64,000 bases of DNA from Oreohelix idahoensis (GCA_024509875.1 JAMPIV010005824.1:569001-633000); one strand, 5' to 3'; shown: positions 38,301 through 50,152, counted from the first letter of the stretch. The notes: generated from the letters alone by a model not told the origin. Numbers and translations: made by a program.

Positions 38301-41132
38301 ATGGCTCCCTTAGTCACAACGGAATACCCAAATCGTCAGGGACTCAGGTTGGGACATTTGAATGTTTGTCATCTCTACAATGTGAGTAAATTGGCTGAAA
38401 TTACTTCCATACTCTATAATAACAATGCATACTTTCATATTTTTGGTGTAACAGAAACTAGACTTAATGAACACATTTCTAACCAAGAACTGCAAACTGC
38501 AAATTATGAAATTTTCCGTCGGGATCCATCAATTAGGTTTGAAACTGGTGTGGCTGCCTATGTGCACACAAGCATCAATGCTATAAGACGCGTTGATCTT
38601 GAATGTCCTGAAGTTGAATGCATGTGGCTGGAAGTCCGACTCCCACACACTACCTCTATATTAATTGGCTTTATATACCGCAATCCGGATGCCAAAATGG
38701 AATGGCTAGATCAGTTCTCGGACATGATGGACAAAGTCTGGATAACTTCTTTGGAACTATTAATAATGGGAGACCTCAATATTGATGCCTTGAAGCGAAA
38801 CGTTAATTGGGATAATTTGTATACCCTGTACAACCTGAACCAGTTGATATCGCTACCAACCCGTGTCACAGACAAGTCATCAACCTGCATAGATCATCTG
38901 TATGTTACTAACACTGCTCACGTCATTGAAGTCTGCGTTCCCGTATGTGGTCTAAGCGATCACTATCCCATATGTTGCACCTGGACCAAAAAGGGAGTTC
39001 GAATTCCTAAACTCTGTCACCAGGTTGTACAGGCACGAATATTCAAGAATTTTGATAGCTCCAAGTTCTTGTCTGATCTCTTAGCGACACCTTTTGATAA
39101 TGTCTATGGAGTATCTGACCCGACTGAAGCCCTAGAAATATGGATGTCAGCATTCACTTCAGTTCTTAACAAACATGCTCCTGTGCGTATGAAACGTGTC
39201 AAGTCAAGAATTATGCCTCCATGGATAACAATGGAATACCTGAAAACTAGGCAACAGCGAGACTATTTCAAGAAGATTGGAGACCATGCAAGCTATAGAA
39301 AATATAGAAACTTAGCGCAGTACATTTTAAGGAAATCTAAAAGACAGCACCTCAGATCCATTATTGACGACGGCCGGTGCTCATCTAAAATCTGGAGCGC
39401 TATTAACCTTCTCACAAATGTACGCCGGCATAACCTCCGACAGCAAGCTACAAACATTAATGCTGATGAATTTTGCCAGTTCTTCTCGTCGATCGCACGA
39501 ACATCCGGGATAAATCATCAGCAACTGAATTGTACTGCTCTTTCTGATTTCGTTCAATCGAGGTTAAACGAAGCCCACCTTCCTGAATTACCTTTACTGT
39601 CAGTCTCGGAGGTCTCTATTTTAATTAAATCATTACCTCAGAAGAAATCGTGCGGTGAAGATGGAATATCTTCGAGGATACTTCAGATTGCAGAGCCTGT
39701 TGTATGCAACTCACTCACTTACATTTACAATCTGTGCCTCACAAAGAAAGTGTTTCCTCAACGACTGAAAACAGGCTTAGTGGTACCAGTACCTAAAAAA
39801 GGTGATAGTAATGTCGTCACAAACTACCGGCCGATTTCCCTACTATCAGTCATAACTAAACCTCTTGAACGACACATGTATAAACATATTCTTTCTTCAC
39901 TGAACAGCTACAATCTTATACATGAAAACCAATCTGGATTTCGACCCAAACACTCTTGTCAATCCTTGTTGACTAAGATTACCGAAATCTGGCATTCTAA
40001 TATCAACTGCGAAAAAATAAATGGAGTGTTATTAATCGACCTTTACAAAGCATTTGACACAATTGACCACTCGTTGCCAATACAAAAGCTTGTGGTGTAC
40101 AAATTTCATCCACAAGTGATCACATTAATAAAATCATTCCTTGAAAACAGAACACAACGAGTCTTATACAATAATGTGCTCTCTAAATCATACACCACTA
40201 CAATGGGTGTCCCGCAGGGCTCGATACTAGGACCCTTACTCTTCAGCATCTTCATCAATGACCTGCCCTTGTCATTGCCACATGACGATTGTCTTATGTT
40301 TGCTGATGATACCACAGTAACAGTAGCTGGCACAGACATTAACACTGTTCAGTCTCTTTTACAGCATCACCTGGACATTGTACAAGATTGGTGCACTACT
40401 AATAGTATGTACATTAATAAAAACAAAACTCAATCTTTGATTATCTCAACCCGCCAAAAGATTCTGCACTGTCAACCAAATACGTTATCTTTATCTCTAG
40501 ATGGAGAACGTATTAAGCAAGTTACGGACCACAGCCTGTTGGGTGTGGTCATCGACCAGTCTCTAAGCTGGAAGTCACATGTCTATTTCATCGCAAACAA
40601 GATCTCACAAAAATTGTTTCAACTCTCAAAAATCAAACATTTTTTATGTCCGCACTCTAGACTTATATTCTATTATGCACATATTCAAAGTCACCTTTCT
40701 TATTGCTCAAATATCTGGAGTCGCTGTGGCTTGTCATTTTTGAAACGCCTAGAATCCCTACACAAAAGGGCGCTACGACTTGTTTGCCTGAATGATAGCA
40801 TTCCCAGTGCTCAGCTATTTTCACAGCTGAATGTTCTTCCTCTTAAAAAATTCTTCTTTTTCCAAGATCTCCTATTTGTGCATCAAATTTTACACGGCAG
40901 GACGCCTTCATACTTGCAAAAGTTCTTTCGATATAAATACTGCTCATATTTTATACGTGGCGACCTACTTTTGGACCTTGCAAAACCTCGAACTGACCTC
41001 TTCCGAAGTTGTTTTAGTTATGCAGGTGGTTTAGCATGGAATTCTCTACCCAAGTCTGTCAAAACTGATAATTACACCACATTCAAAAGACATCTGCATT
41101 CACATGTCATGAAATCTTGTACACACATTTAA
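38301..41132 (+). CDS. LINE ORF2: APE endonuclease and reverse transcriptase, intact (943 aa)
   Basis: This is one open frame of 943 residues without a stop. The N-terminal APE-type endonuclease shows RLGHLNVCHLYN, GVTETRL (catalytic Glu), IYRNPD, IMGDLNID and IDHLYVTN, then GLSDHYPICCTW. The RT follows from about residue 440: SCGEDGISSRIL, VVPVPKKGD, NYRPISLLSV, LIDLYKAFDTIDH (motif A; the usual S of DLSKAFD is Y here), GVPQGSILGPLLFSIFINDL (motif B) and CLMFADDTTVT (motif C). The C-terminal domain ends in the GGLAWNSLP type sequence common to CR1/L2 ORFs. The intact frame implies a recent insertion. The enzyme nicks target DNA and copies its own RNA. Confidence 0.9.
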   Translation: MAPLVTTEYPNRQGLRLGHLNVCHLYNVSKLAEITSILYNNNAYFHIFGVTETRLNEHISNQELQTANYEIFRRDPSIRFETGVAAYVHTSINAIRRVDLECPEVECMWLEVRLPHTTSILIGFIYRNPDAKMEWLDQFSDMMDKVWITSLELLIMGDLNIDALKRNVNWDNLYTLYNLNQLISLPTRVTDKSSTCIDHLYVTNTAHVIEVCVPVCGLSDHYPICCTWTKKGVRIPKLCHQVVQARIFKNFDSSKFLSDLLATPFDNVYGVSDPTEALEIWMSAFTSVLNKHAPVRMKRVKSRIMPPWITMEYLKTRQQRDYFKKIGDHASYRKYRNLAQYILRKSKRQHLRSIIDDGRCSSKIWSAINLLTNVRRHNLRQQATNINADEFCQFFSSIARTSGINHQQLNCTALSDFVQSRLNEAHLPELPLLSVSEVSILIKSLPQKKSCGEDGISSRILQIAEPVVCNSLTYIYNLCLTKKVFPQRLKTGLVVPVPKKGDSNVVTNYRPISLLSVITKPLERHMYKHILSSLNSYNLIHENQSGFRPKHSCQSLLTKITEIWHSNINCEKINGVLLIDLYKAFDTIDHSLPIQKLVVYKFHPQVITLIKSFLENRTQRVLYNNVLSKSYTTTMGVPQGSILGPLLFSIFINDLPLSLPHDDCLMFADDTTVTVAGTDINTVQSLLQHHLDIVQDWCTTNSMYINKNKTQSLIISTRQKILHCQPNTLSLSLDGERIKQVTDHSLLGVVIDQSLSWKSHVYFIANKISQKLFQLSKIKHFLCPHSRLIFYYAHIQSHLSYCSNIWSRCGLSFLKRLESLHKRALRLVCLNDSIPSAQLFSQLNVLPLKKFFFFQDLLFVHQILHGRTPSYLQKFFRYKYCSYFIRGDLLLDLAKPRTDLFRSCFSYAGGLAWNSLPKSVKTDNYTTFKRHLHSHVMKSCTHI

Positions 41133-41219
41133 CGACAATTCTGTTTCAGTTATTTCAACGTTTCCACGAGCATTTAACTATCATTGTAATATTTTTATTT
41201 TAAATTGAATTTTTTATAT

Positions 41220-41223
<4 letters not shown>

Positions 41224-41284
<61 letters not shown>
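41224..41284. repeat. (CT)n microsatellite in the LINE 3' UTR
   Basis: About 30 uninterrupted CT units lie between the ORF2 stop and the polyadenylation-like end. Confidence 0.95.
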
Positions 41285-41286
<2 letters not shown>

Positions 41287-41494
41287 GTGCGTGAATGACT
41301 ATGAGTAAATGTACTTGTCTGAGCTAAGTTTCTGATTGTGATGATATTATTAATTGATCCTGTCTGAAGTTGTTCATATTTTAATTTTTAACACACTGAA
41401 AATTGTATTGCAGGGCAGAAATGTAAAAAGGCAATTATGCCTATTTCTTTACCCTGATGAAATAAAGATTTCGTTCGTTCGTTCGTTCGTTCGT

Positions 41495-43796
41495 ACTTGG
41501 TGACTGAGATAGCTCGCATCAGCAGTGGTTCTCATAATATATAGGAAAAGTCCCTAACTAAGTTTGATGCTAATCACTACAACAGGTTTAGAAGCGTTCA
41601 CACGCACTCAAAATATTAAAATAATACGGTCAGCAGGACTTGACAAGATAGAATGTCTGTCAACCGGTAGAGAGTGCGTGAGAATGATTACTAAACATGT
41701 AGAGGGATAAAAGGGTCAGACGGAGGAGACAGAGCAGGTAGAGCAGAGCAGAGAGATAGAGACAGTAGTGCCACCCTTTCGGCCACAAGAACTTCAACAT
41801 TTTAGATAGAAGTAGAAAATAAGAAAGAGATCTCTCCAAAGACAGCAACTCTTCAACAGCAAGCACTACATCTTTGGTGAAAGTTGTTCATAACAAAGGA
41901 GAGGTATCAAGTGTCTGTACAATTTAGTAGTAGTACCTGCTCAAACAGAACGCTGAATACCATTCCACAAAAAACATAGAGAAACCTAAGAAAACATTAC
42001 AGCTCTGCCAGAGAAATATTGACAGCTTATTGAACTTTAAAGAGACTATAATTTTTGCTACCAGAGATATCGCATAGATGAGAACCGCTGCATCTGCAAT
42101 TATCTGAAGTAACTATAGAGACAAAACTAGTCGTTACAAATATTTGGTAGACGTCAAATAGAAAAGGGAAACAAGAACTGTCTTATGTTATTCAGAAATA
42201 ACCAGTCATGCATTGCACTGTTCTGCTTGTTATGGGCTTTTCACTGATTTAAATGGGTTAGTCTAGTATTATGTTTCGTACAATTATTTGATCGTTTGTT
42301 CTGTGTTTCACCCGGTATCGATATTGATTACAACCATGGATTCTTTTGATACTTCTTTCAAGTAATTGCATTTTAAACGTGCTTTCAATAAAATGTTCAT
42401 ATATATTTGAATGACCGTGTTATATCATTTCATTTCATATTACCAGTGTGACAACGTGTGTATTCATTTGAAGGTCAATGGTGTTTCTTCATAAAAACAG
42501 TCATAACTGGAACCTTGAATATGTTACTGCATAAGACCAGTTTTTTGACGACATAATAATTTAATATGGATACATTCTTCCATTATGAACCACAGATAAT
42601 ACTTAATATAATTCACATCAAGAGCACTGGATACATTATGGCGCAGAGTCTATATTTCACAGACATTGCCCGTCCGATACATTATCGTTATACTTAACGT
42701 TCGATTATATTTTCACCAAAACTGTTTGGCATAATTCTTGTATTTATACAGAATCAAACATTCTGCTAATTCTATTAGATACACTGTCTAATATATAAAT
42801 TTACTTTGCCATTCAAAGCCATGCTTAATCAGCACTACAAATTCTAACTGCGTTTCATATTTTACGACTTACGTTAATCATAAACTATTGCGGCTAATAT
42901 TGCCGTCTTATATTTTAAGACTCAAGGTCCTTATACATTCTTTATTTCTGCTTTAAACATAACTTTCTAGTTATGCACTATCACATTTGAGTGGTTATAC
43001 CACATCTTTAAAACACTTTGGCTAAGTGGCCATGCCACACATTTTGAAACACTGCCATTTGGCTCGAAGGCCACACAACGACTGTCATTACTATGTCTAA
43101 CGCGTCATTCATCGATATATGCGATCTATTTCATTTATTTATTCAGCCGAGGTGTTTCATGGTGCAACCATCCGAATCGAGCTCAAACCCAGATGCTTGC
43201 AAACCATGCAACAATCCTCAACACTGCTATTGTAAAACATTTGGAAGGAGAAAATAGAGGAATTGATATAAAGGAATCTTCATTTAATAAATACTTAAAA
43301 GACCGATGAACTTGTGCTATACTATTTATGTTCCTGTCGTGTCGTCGCAGAATTACATGTTGTCGAGTTTCCATCATCGTAGACAGATTCAGTGAACGTC
43401 TGTATGTTGTAAAAATCATCTCCATCAAACACAAATTTGTCACCATAAGATTACTCAACAAAGAATTTGGGAGAGGAGGCCGCCCATAGCCTCATATTTC
43501 TACCACGAAACCTATACGATCACGCCAGAAAAAAAGACACATAACCTGATATAATACAACATTGACACATCTTGAGAACCATCGACAGAAGAAACTTCTA
43601 CACTTAAGATTCATCCACTTGGATCTACTGAAACAAATACCAAGAACGTACTTTTTCATTGAAGAGCAAATTCTTCTTTTACAAAAGAGACTAACACCTG
43701 ACAGACTAACCAACGCATCTGTTGGACTAACCTTGTATTCCACAAATACTAACACTAACAACCAGACCGATAAAACAAAGAACTGTTACACGGCCA
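41495..43796. other. Intergenic, no recognised feature
   Basis: The stretch is AT-rich with no ORF carrying a family signature. No repeat was matched elsewhere in the window. Confidence 0.45.
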
Positions 43797-43846
43797 CAAT
43801 GGTATAAAGTTACCACTACAGTTGTAGATGATATAAAGTTACTGTC
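43797..43846. repeat. 29-bp satellite, short piece
   Basis: About one and a half units (ATGGTATAAAGTTACCACTA) of the satellite seen at 45172-45852. Confidence 0.75.
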
Positions 43847-45171
43847 ACGGATTGCCTCCCCTCCTTTGCAGTAGTGATCCAACAGTGGACACAACTCAAG
43901 AGTATATACTAGTTTCATATGTTGAGGTTGCCAGCCTCATATATATATATAACCACTTACAAAGAAAACATGTCAAATTTACATTTGTAAAATAATTGTT
44001 ACACTTACCCCAAATTTTTGGGAATACACAATTTCCTCGCGCAGGTTAGGATGGACACGAGCAATTTAGGTTATATGCTCTCGAACCACTTGGTCTGGAA
44101 ATTTTGAATCCCTTTTATGACGGGTGAATCTGCGAAACACTTGGTCTGGGAAAGTTTCTCTTATGACGGGTGATCCAATTCCTAGGTTTCCAATCTTCGT
44201 ATTTTAAGTCCTGGTCCCTTAAGTTTTTTCAGTCTCTGTATTTATAAAGGCGGGCTTACTTTTTAAGGTTTTAAGTTTCCCAAATACTTAGATCTGTCAC
44301 TTATAATATAGGAATTCTAAGTCCGATATCTCTCTGGCTTCTGGGAGTCGCTCATATGACGTGCGCTGCAGTCTCTCTGAGTTCTGTGTCTCTGATTTCA
44401 CTACATTATATGTGCAGTTCTCAGTTCACATCACATATGGTGCTTCCGTCGGATGTTCCAATAGGATCCATAGTTTATTCAGGCTTCTTACTTTAATCCA
44501 GTTGTATGCTCTTTAGCACTGGGTTGGGGTGTCTAATTCAAAAAATCCCCCACGTGTTTTAAAATATTAAATTTAATATTCCAACGCGTGACCTCTTTCA
44601 AATCATGCGGTAATATTTCCGCCCACTCACAACAACATGCGACCATGTGTGCCTGACGTAATGTCTTCTGCCAAGATGTCTACCCAGACAGGTTATCTCT
44701 AACAATCACCAGGGATTGTCCCACAAAAAGTGATAAACGCATCTACCCTTTGTGTAATTTGCCAGACAAACAGACACCTACGTCGGCAATCCAGACAGAC
44801 TATCTTGGGTTCTTTTCATGTCGATCGGACGAGACAGCTTTTCACCTGGGGTCAAATGTTGGACCAACGCGTTTCAAAAGATGGTCAGACTGAGAGAATA
44901 GATAAGCGTATGACCGGTATAATTACATGGTATTATCGCATTTACCTTGCGGAACGTAAAAAATTCTGCGTGTAAAGCAGATACGTCCGTAGGGAGTAGA
45001 GTGTTAGAGACTTCACCCTACTAGATCCAGCATAGAGCAAAATAATGAATGACAAGGCATGGTTTATGCCAAATAAAAGCGATTGGTGAGAAAAAAGAAA
45101 AGGAAATGATACTACCGTAGGGCTGAAGGTGTGAGAGATCACACAAAAGAGCACGTTCCGACGTTCTGTGA
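43847..45171. other. Intergenic; contains a SINE R2 fragment at 44985-45040
   Basis: A ~55-base motif with CTTGGTCTGG and TTTATGACGGGTGA is duplicated around 44090-44175. Positions 44985-45040 match the tail region of SINE R2 on the minus strand (GTGTTAGAGACTTCAC, TAGATCCAGCA). No gene is visible. Confidence 0.5.
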
Positions 45172-45852
45172 CAGTTACCACTACTGCAAGAGATGGTATA
45201 AAGTTTCCACTACTGTTGGAGATGGTATAAAGTTACCACTACTGCTAGAGATGGTATAAAGATACCACTACTGCTAGAGATGGTATAAAGTTACCACTGC
45301 TGTTGGTGATGGTATAATATTACTACTGCTGTTAGAGATGGTATAAGTTACCATACTGTTGGAGATGGCATAAAGTTACCAATACTGCTGGAGATGGTAT
45401 AAAGTTATCACTACTGTTGGAGATGGTTTAAAGTTACCACTACTACTGGAGATGGTATAAAGTTACCACTACTTCTGGAGATGGTATAAAGTTACCACTA
45501 CTACTGGAGATGGTATAAAGTTACCACTACTACTGGAGATGGTATAAAGTTACCACTACTACTGGAGATGGTATAAAGTTACCACTACTATGGAGATGGT
45601 ACAAAGTTACCACTACTGCTGGAGATGGTATCAAGTTACCACTACTACTGGAGATGGTATAAAGTTACCACTGCCGCTAGAGATGGTATAAAGTTACCAC
45701 AACTGCTGGAGATGGTATACAATTTACCACTGCTGCTGGAGATGGTATACAATTTTACCACTGCTGCTGGAGATGGTATAAAATTTTACCACTACTGCTG
45801 GAGATGGTATAAAGTTACCACTACTGGAAATGGTATAAAGTTACCAATACTA
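45172..45852. repeat. 29-bp satellite, main array (about 23 units)
   Basis: Tandem units vary around GTTACCACTACTGCTGGAG plus ATGGTATAAA. Several adjacent units share the ACTACTGGAG variant, indicating local homogenisation. The array stops where the RNase H-like reading frame begins. Confidence 0.9.
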
Positions 45853-45995
45853 TATATTCAAGGGAGAGGAGTGGAGTAGGTCTAGTGAGGGCGACCATCC
45901 AACAGGTCATCATCAGCCTTGGCAGAGCTTGGGGCAATGGAAAAGCAGAACTGGAAATTGATCAACTGATAAATGAAAACGTTGGGAATATTGAT
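45853..45995 (+). pseudogene. RNase H-type ORF, N-terminal piece left of the solo LTR
   Basis: This piece is open in the frame GVGLVRATIQQVI, SLGRAWGNGKAELEIDQL, INENVGNID. Joined over the LTR insertion it continues in frame into AVVYTDGSV of the right-hand piece. The match in frame and the near-duplicated (T/A)TGAT at both LTR ends show that the two pieces were one sequence. Confidence 0.6.
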
Positions 45996-48219
45996 TGTGA
46001 CGTATAATGTAAATATAGCCTCAGTAATCCGACCACCTTTGCTTCCCCATTTGGTGTTTATAATTTTGCTACGCAAAAACCACCATTTTCGCTGTCTGTC
46101 TGACTCATATTTTGAAGCCACGCCTATTTTTCCTGTTTTACATGCGCTGATGAGTGTTTACCAACTTTCGCACCTGACAGTCTTAACAAGGGGAGAGAAC
46201 CTGATTTGTTTACCTGAGTCCTCACGCGAGCTGATCTGTCAATCATTGGTCATTAGACAGACGCACGTGGGGAAAAGAGAAGATCCTTAAAGAAATACAA
46301 GGGCGATAATAATACTTCCCGACCACCTTTGATGTCCGTGATTTCAGGGGACGTAAAGCTTTGATCTGCGGAAACGGACGGAAATCTAAAAGGGGCCCGT
46401 TCGCACGGCCTATGTCTTTTGATGTCGTTCGGCATCGCGAGTAGAGCGAACAGTAAAATCTTTTATCTCGTAAACGAAGCTCCTTGTTTTTCCCTGCTAT
46501 GCCGAAGGTGTGAATTGTCACATCCTTTAGAGATATTACACAAAATCTGTATATATACGGCGTTCTCTCCAAGTCGGCGTCTGTGGCCTAATGGATATGA
46601 ACGCAGTTTCATAATCCAGATATACCAGGTTCGAAACCTGCTGCAGGCGGTTTGGTAGCAGATCGCTTTGTGTGGATTTTTAACACTGGTATAAGCGCCG
46701 TACCGTTCAGAAAGCAATGGCAAACTACTGAATGAAAAAAAATTGCCTAGAAAAATCACAAACAGCCAATAAAAGCTGGAGTTGATTGCCACGTCCTGTA
46801 AAGGATAAGCAACTAACTTCTCTCCAAGTCAGTTATCAGGCCTCTCAGGATAATCTGAACGAGTACGCTAGAACCTATGTCAAATAGTGCGTTAATAGCC
46901 TTCGTGGGGATTTATTCTGATTTCTGTTAATAATAATAAGTTGTGCTTAAGTGTTAAAATGTGTTAACGTTTTACCATTTCTAATTCACTGTGATTCCCT
47001 AGCGTTAAGACTAGTGAAATAGCAAACGCGTAGATATTTTCTTACCAGTGGTTCAGTTTAATGTAGAAATCCATCAACCATTCTTTTCACCAGAAGATAC
47101 GGTTTAGCTGACTAAGTATAATGCTATGAGTGACGGATAAAGTGACAGAGTAGAATTCGCATTATATTTAATTGTGTAATTTTCTAAATGGCTAGTGTTT
47201 AATATCATGTGTCAAAACAATAGACGCCGACAATCAACTAGCTAGTAGTGACAGGCGATATTTGTTAAGGGCGCGCAGTTATAATTAAATTATAACTGAC
47301 ATTGTGCGCTGATTGTTTACCGGGTCGGGGGGGGGGGGGGGAAGGCGGCATGCCTAAAACCTAACCTGTACTCGCTAAGCGAAGCGCGATAAGATAGGTT
47401 AAGACACCGTGTGCCTTTAATTTAATTAGGTGACGGAAAGGATAAGAGATCATACCCTTACGCGTGATAGTATAGGATATTGGCATTTTGGTTAAATGTT
47501 TTTTTCTTCCTAATATAGTGCTTGATCAAAACCAGCGGTTTTCTATTGTGGTCCTTTCCTCAGTTACTGAAGGAGTATTAGTTGTCGTTTTTCCTTGGCG
47601 TTCGTCCCCAGTACAGGTGTGAACAGGAATTGCCAAGGCGACAAACTAACATTTTAACTGTAAATTTGAGTTAACTGGACTTACAAAATACCCAGATTGT
47701 TTATTCAATTTTATCAGCCCGCTGTGGCAATATACATAACATTTTTCCTGACTAGTGTTAATCTTTGACCTTTTGGGTTATTAACTTCTTTTGGGATCCT
47801 TTTTTTTTCTCAACAAGGGGGGAGGGCACTTATTGGGTTATCTTCCTATGTCTGTAAAAATGATTATATTGATTTCTATATGTTTGATGTTGTAAAGTTT
47901 AAGTGATAATAAACTAAACAAGAACTTAACTTGTGTGTTGGTCAGACCCAAATCCATTTACCATAGTTTTCACGTTTGTGTGTCTTGTTGTCACATAATT
48001 GTGTGTGTGAGTAGTAAACTTATAATTATACTTATAGGGAGGTTTGACAGATCGTCTTATACTAAAGATAGTCGTATAGATAGGCTGGACTAGAGAAACC
48101 ACTCATTCCAGAGACAAATCTTCACCTTAATCTATTCACTAATGGAATCTATACCCCCACCTTCTGCTATAATCAGACGGGACCAAATATCTCTCTAACC
48201 TATCTAAAAATGTACGACA
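45996..48219 (+). mobile_element. Solo LTR, copy 3 (2,224 bp with a nested SINE), inside the RNase H ORF
   Basis: It begins TGTGACGTATAATG and ends ATGTACGACA. The flanks are TTGAT (45991-45995) and ATGAT (48220-48224), a 5-bp target duplication with one change. The 3' portion contains TTGATGTTGTAAAG, AATAAACTAAAC, GTGTGTTGGTCAGACCC, GATAGGCTGGACTAGAG and GGGACCAAATATCTC, matching the LTR at 23654-26284. A G17 run is at 47325-47341. No retroviral-type genes are present. The insertion destroyed the RNase H reading frame. Confidence 0.8.
46576..46816 (+). mobile_element. tRNA-derived SINE with perfect 13-bp target duplication, nested in the LTR
   Basis: TTCTCTCCAAGTC flanks the element on both sides (46563-46575 and 46817-46829). 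The head has an A box TGGCCTAATGG (46584-46594) and a B box GGTTCGAAACC (46628-46638), resembling an arginine-type tRNA but without a foldable anticodon arm. The body contains AAAGCAATGGCAAACTACTG and ends CCTGTAAAGGATAAGCAAC. The perfect duplication indicates a young insertion. Confidence 0.85.
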
Positions 48220-48935
48220 ATGATGCTGTTGTGTACACTGATGGGTCTGTAGCCCCTGGTGGGAAATCAGGATGGGTCTTCTCGGCTAGAATTAAGGGCA
48301 TGATCCTCGCTGAACTTAGCGGGGCCTACATGACAACAACTTCCTGCATGAGAATGGAGGTAGAGGCAGCTACTGCTGCTTTAAGGTGGTTGTCTGAAAC
48401 TTCATTGACAAGAGCAGTTGTTGTGTCAGACTCTCAGTCCATGCTTCGGAAGATCCAAAACGGATGGCTACAGCATGAATGGAAAACCTCCAAAGCAGCC
48501 TCAAATCTTCAGGAACTGGTGTGCATCTACTATCCTGGTCATGCAGGGGTATGTGGCAATGAAAGAGCTGATAGACTAACTTCAAGAGCACATATAGTGG
48601 GTGCGTTGGATATGGATAAGGGAGAGATACTGAAGACAGTTAATGATCGCCTGTTAGAGAATGACACTGCAATCGATGAATCATCACGGCTGAGATTGCT
48701 GGAGTTTGGCATTAGGCGTGGGACTGGCAGGAATGAACGTATGAGAGGATGCATTCGGCGTATGTACAATCAGCGCACAACAGGAACTGTTAGCATTCAT
48801 ACCCTTCAACATTTGCTGAGAGAGAATGAGCATCTTTGGTTTTTTGCACAGGGTGCAATGATGTCGATTCTGAACAACAATAACTACTACTGGAGATGGT
48901 ATAACATTTTACCACTGCTGCTGGAGATGGTATAA
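48220..48935 (+). pseudogene. RNase H-type ORF, main piece right of the solo LTR
   Basis: The frame carries all expected RNase HI residues: VVYTDGSVAPGGKSGWVFSA (first Asp), CMRMEVEAATAALRWL (Glu), AVVVSDSQSMLRKI (Asp), IYYPGHAGVCGNERADRL (His and last Asp/Glu). The downstream region, GIRRGTGRNERMRGCIRRM then YNQRTTGTVSIHTLQHLL, matches the C-terminal extension that often accompanies this domain in mollusc retroelement-derived proteins. True homology ends near 48880; the last residues are translated satellite. It is probably the RNase H end of a LINE or a retrocopy of one. An intact catalytic set survives only in this piece. Confidence 0.75.
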
Positions 48936-49080
48936 AATTATCATTACTGCTTGAGATGGTATAAAGTTACCACTACTGGTGGAGATGGTATAAAGTTATC
49001 ATTGCTGCTGGAGATGGTATAAAGTTACCACTACTACTGGAGATGGCATGCAAATATTTTCACTACTGGTTTAGATGGCA
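48885..49080. repeat. 29-bp satellite, array 3
   Basis: About six or seven units continue directly after the RNase H-type frame. The retro-sequence is therefore sandwiched between two arrays of the same satellite. Confidence 0.85.
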
Positions 49081-49593
49081 TGCATGTTGGGCTAGATACA
49101 CAGGGTATCCACAGAGTGCAGAAGCAGAGGGAATAATGTACCATCTCCCCTTATTTCGGTCTGCTCTCCCTATCTTATCTTCATCTGAATCCCTGATCAA
49201 CGCTGTCCATTCCACCCCTTCTAGTTACTGACTTAATGTCTTTCACTTCAAACCTGAAAATATCCTAACCTAAAAAATTAACAAGCTGACTTTTAAATTA
49301 GAACAATTTATGCTCATAGACATAAGAAAACAACCTTCTGTGTTAAACAAAATTGTTAATGTACAAATATTTATCAATAAATAACATAACGGCCTCTCTT
49401 GTGAGTAAATTTACTCAAACAGAAGGATAAGTGTAACCTATTAGAAGGTTTTGGGACATATTACTTTTTAAATGAAATTTCCAGAAATGCGGAAACGTTT
49501 GTTCCACCATGGCATCGATTCTACCATGGAAGACATCAGTGTTATTCTGCACCGTCTGTTGGAGACTGCCTACTGGCAAAGAGCTTCCTCGTG

Positions 49594-49760
49594 GGTCTTC
49601 TTCTTCTTCTTCCGTCCTTAGCCACCGACCGTCAAAGCAGTCAGTGGCCATTACGCCTAGTGGCGTCTTAGGGCAACAGCAGATAGGTTTTCTTTGCCAT
49701 TGTTTCCCATCACGCCTATTGGCGTCTTTAGGGCAACGGCAAATCAATCCATTTGCTGCT
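49594..49760 (-). mobile_element. LINE family D, 3'-end fragment, terminal motif duplicated
   Basis: After a CTTCTTCTTCTTC (GAA-type) tail the sequence follows the LINE-D end at 30375: CAAAGCAGTCAGTGGCCATT, CGCCTAGTGGCGTCTTAGGG. The last ~40-base motif occurs twice (about 49650 and 49705). Confidence 0.5.
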
Positions 49761-49915
49761 GTTTCCGTAATCGAAGTAACTGGCAAACGGGTGATCAGCC
49801 CGTTGGTCTCGTGGGTCTGATGAGCTTGAAATCACTCGCTGATAGTCAAGGCTTCAAGATGGATTGTCCATGTCCTGCGCTCTAACAGAAAACTTCATTG
49901 CAGCATTTTCTAATT

Positions 49916-50152
49916 GTACTACCAATAATATTTACTGTGGTAAACTCATTACCAATAACCCCCATAGCTGTATGGCCCACAATGTACTGCTAATAACATT
50001 TACTGTGGGACACCCACTGCTAATTATCTCAATAGCTGTATGACTTAAAATATACTGCCAATAACATTTACTGCAGGACACCTATAGCCAATAACCTCCA
50101 CAGCTGTATGGCCCACAATTTACTGTCAATAACATTTGTACCAGGATGACAA
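49916..50152. repeat. 68-bp tandem repeat, about 3.3 copies
   Basis: The unit starts AATAACATTTACTG and includes ATAGCTGTATGGCCCACAAT. Copies differ by a few substitutions. Confidence 0.85.

Larger units (their letters stand above)
37345..41494 (+). mobile_element. CR1/L2-group LINE, 5'-truncated, with intact ORF2 and (TTCG)n tail
   Basis: The element comprises a truncated ORF1, a full ORF2, a 3' UTR with a (CT)n tract (41224-41284) and an AATAAAGATTTCG end followed by TTCG units (41470-41494). Short tandem 3' tails are usual for the CR1/L2 group. An in-frame TGA about 15 bases before the first ATG of ORF1 marks the 5' truncation. The 29-bp satellite lies just upstream, so the element inserted beside or into that array. 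Confidence 0.85.

Noticed and set aside
37406..38389. Overlapping frames at 37406-37711 and 37856-38389
   Set aside because: They lie in alternative frames of LINE ORF1 and have no conserved motif.
46576..46650. A genuine tRNA gene
   Set aside because: A and B boxes are present but the anticodon arm and acceptor stem do not pair; it is the head of a SINE flanked by a target duplication.
48870..48935. Last ~20 residues of the RNase H-type ORF as part of the protein
   Set aside because: They are encoded by the 29-bp satellite (YYWRWYN) and not by the retro-sequence.
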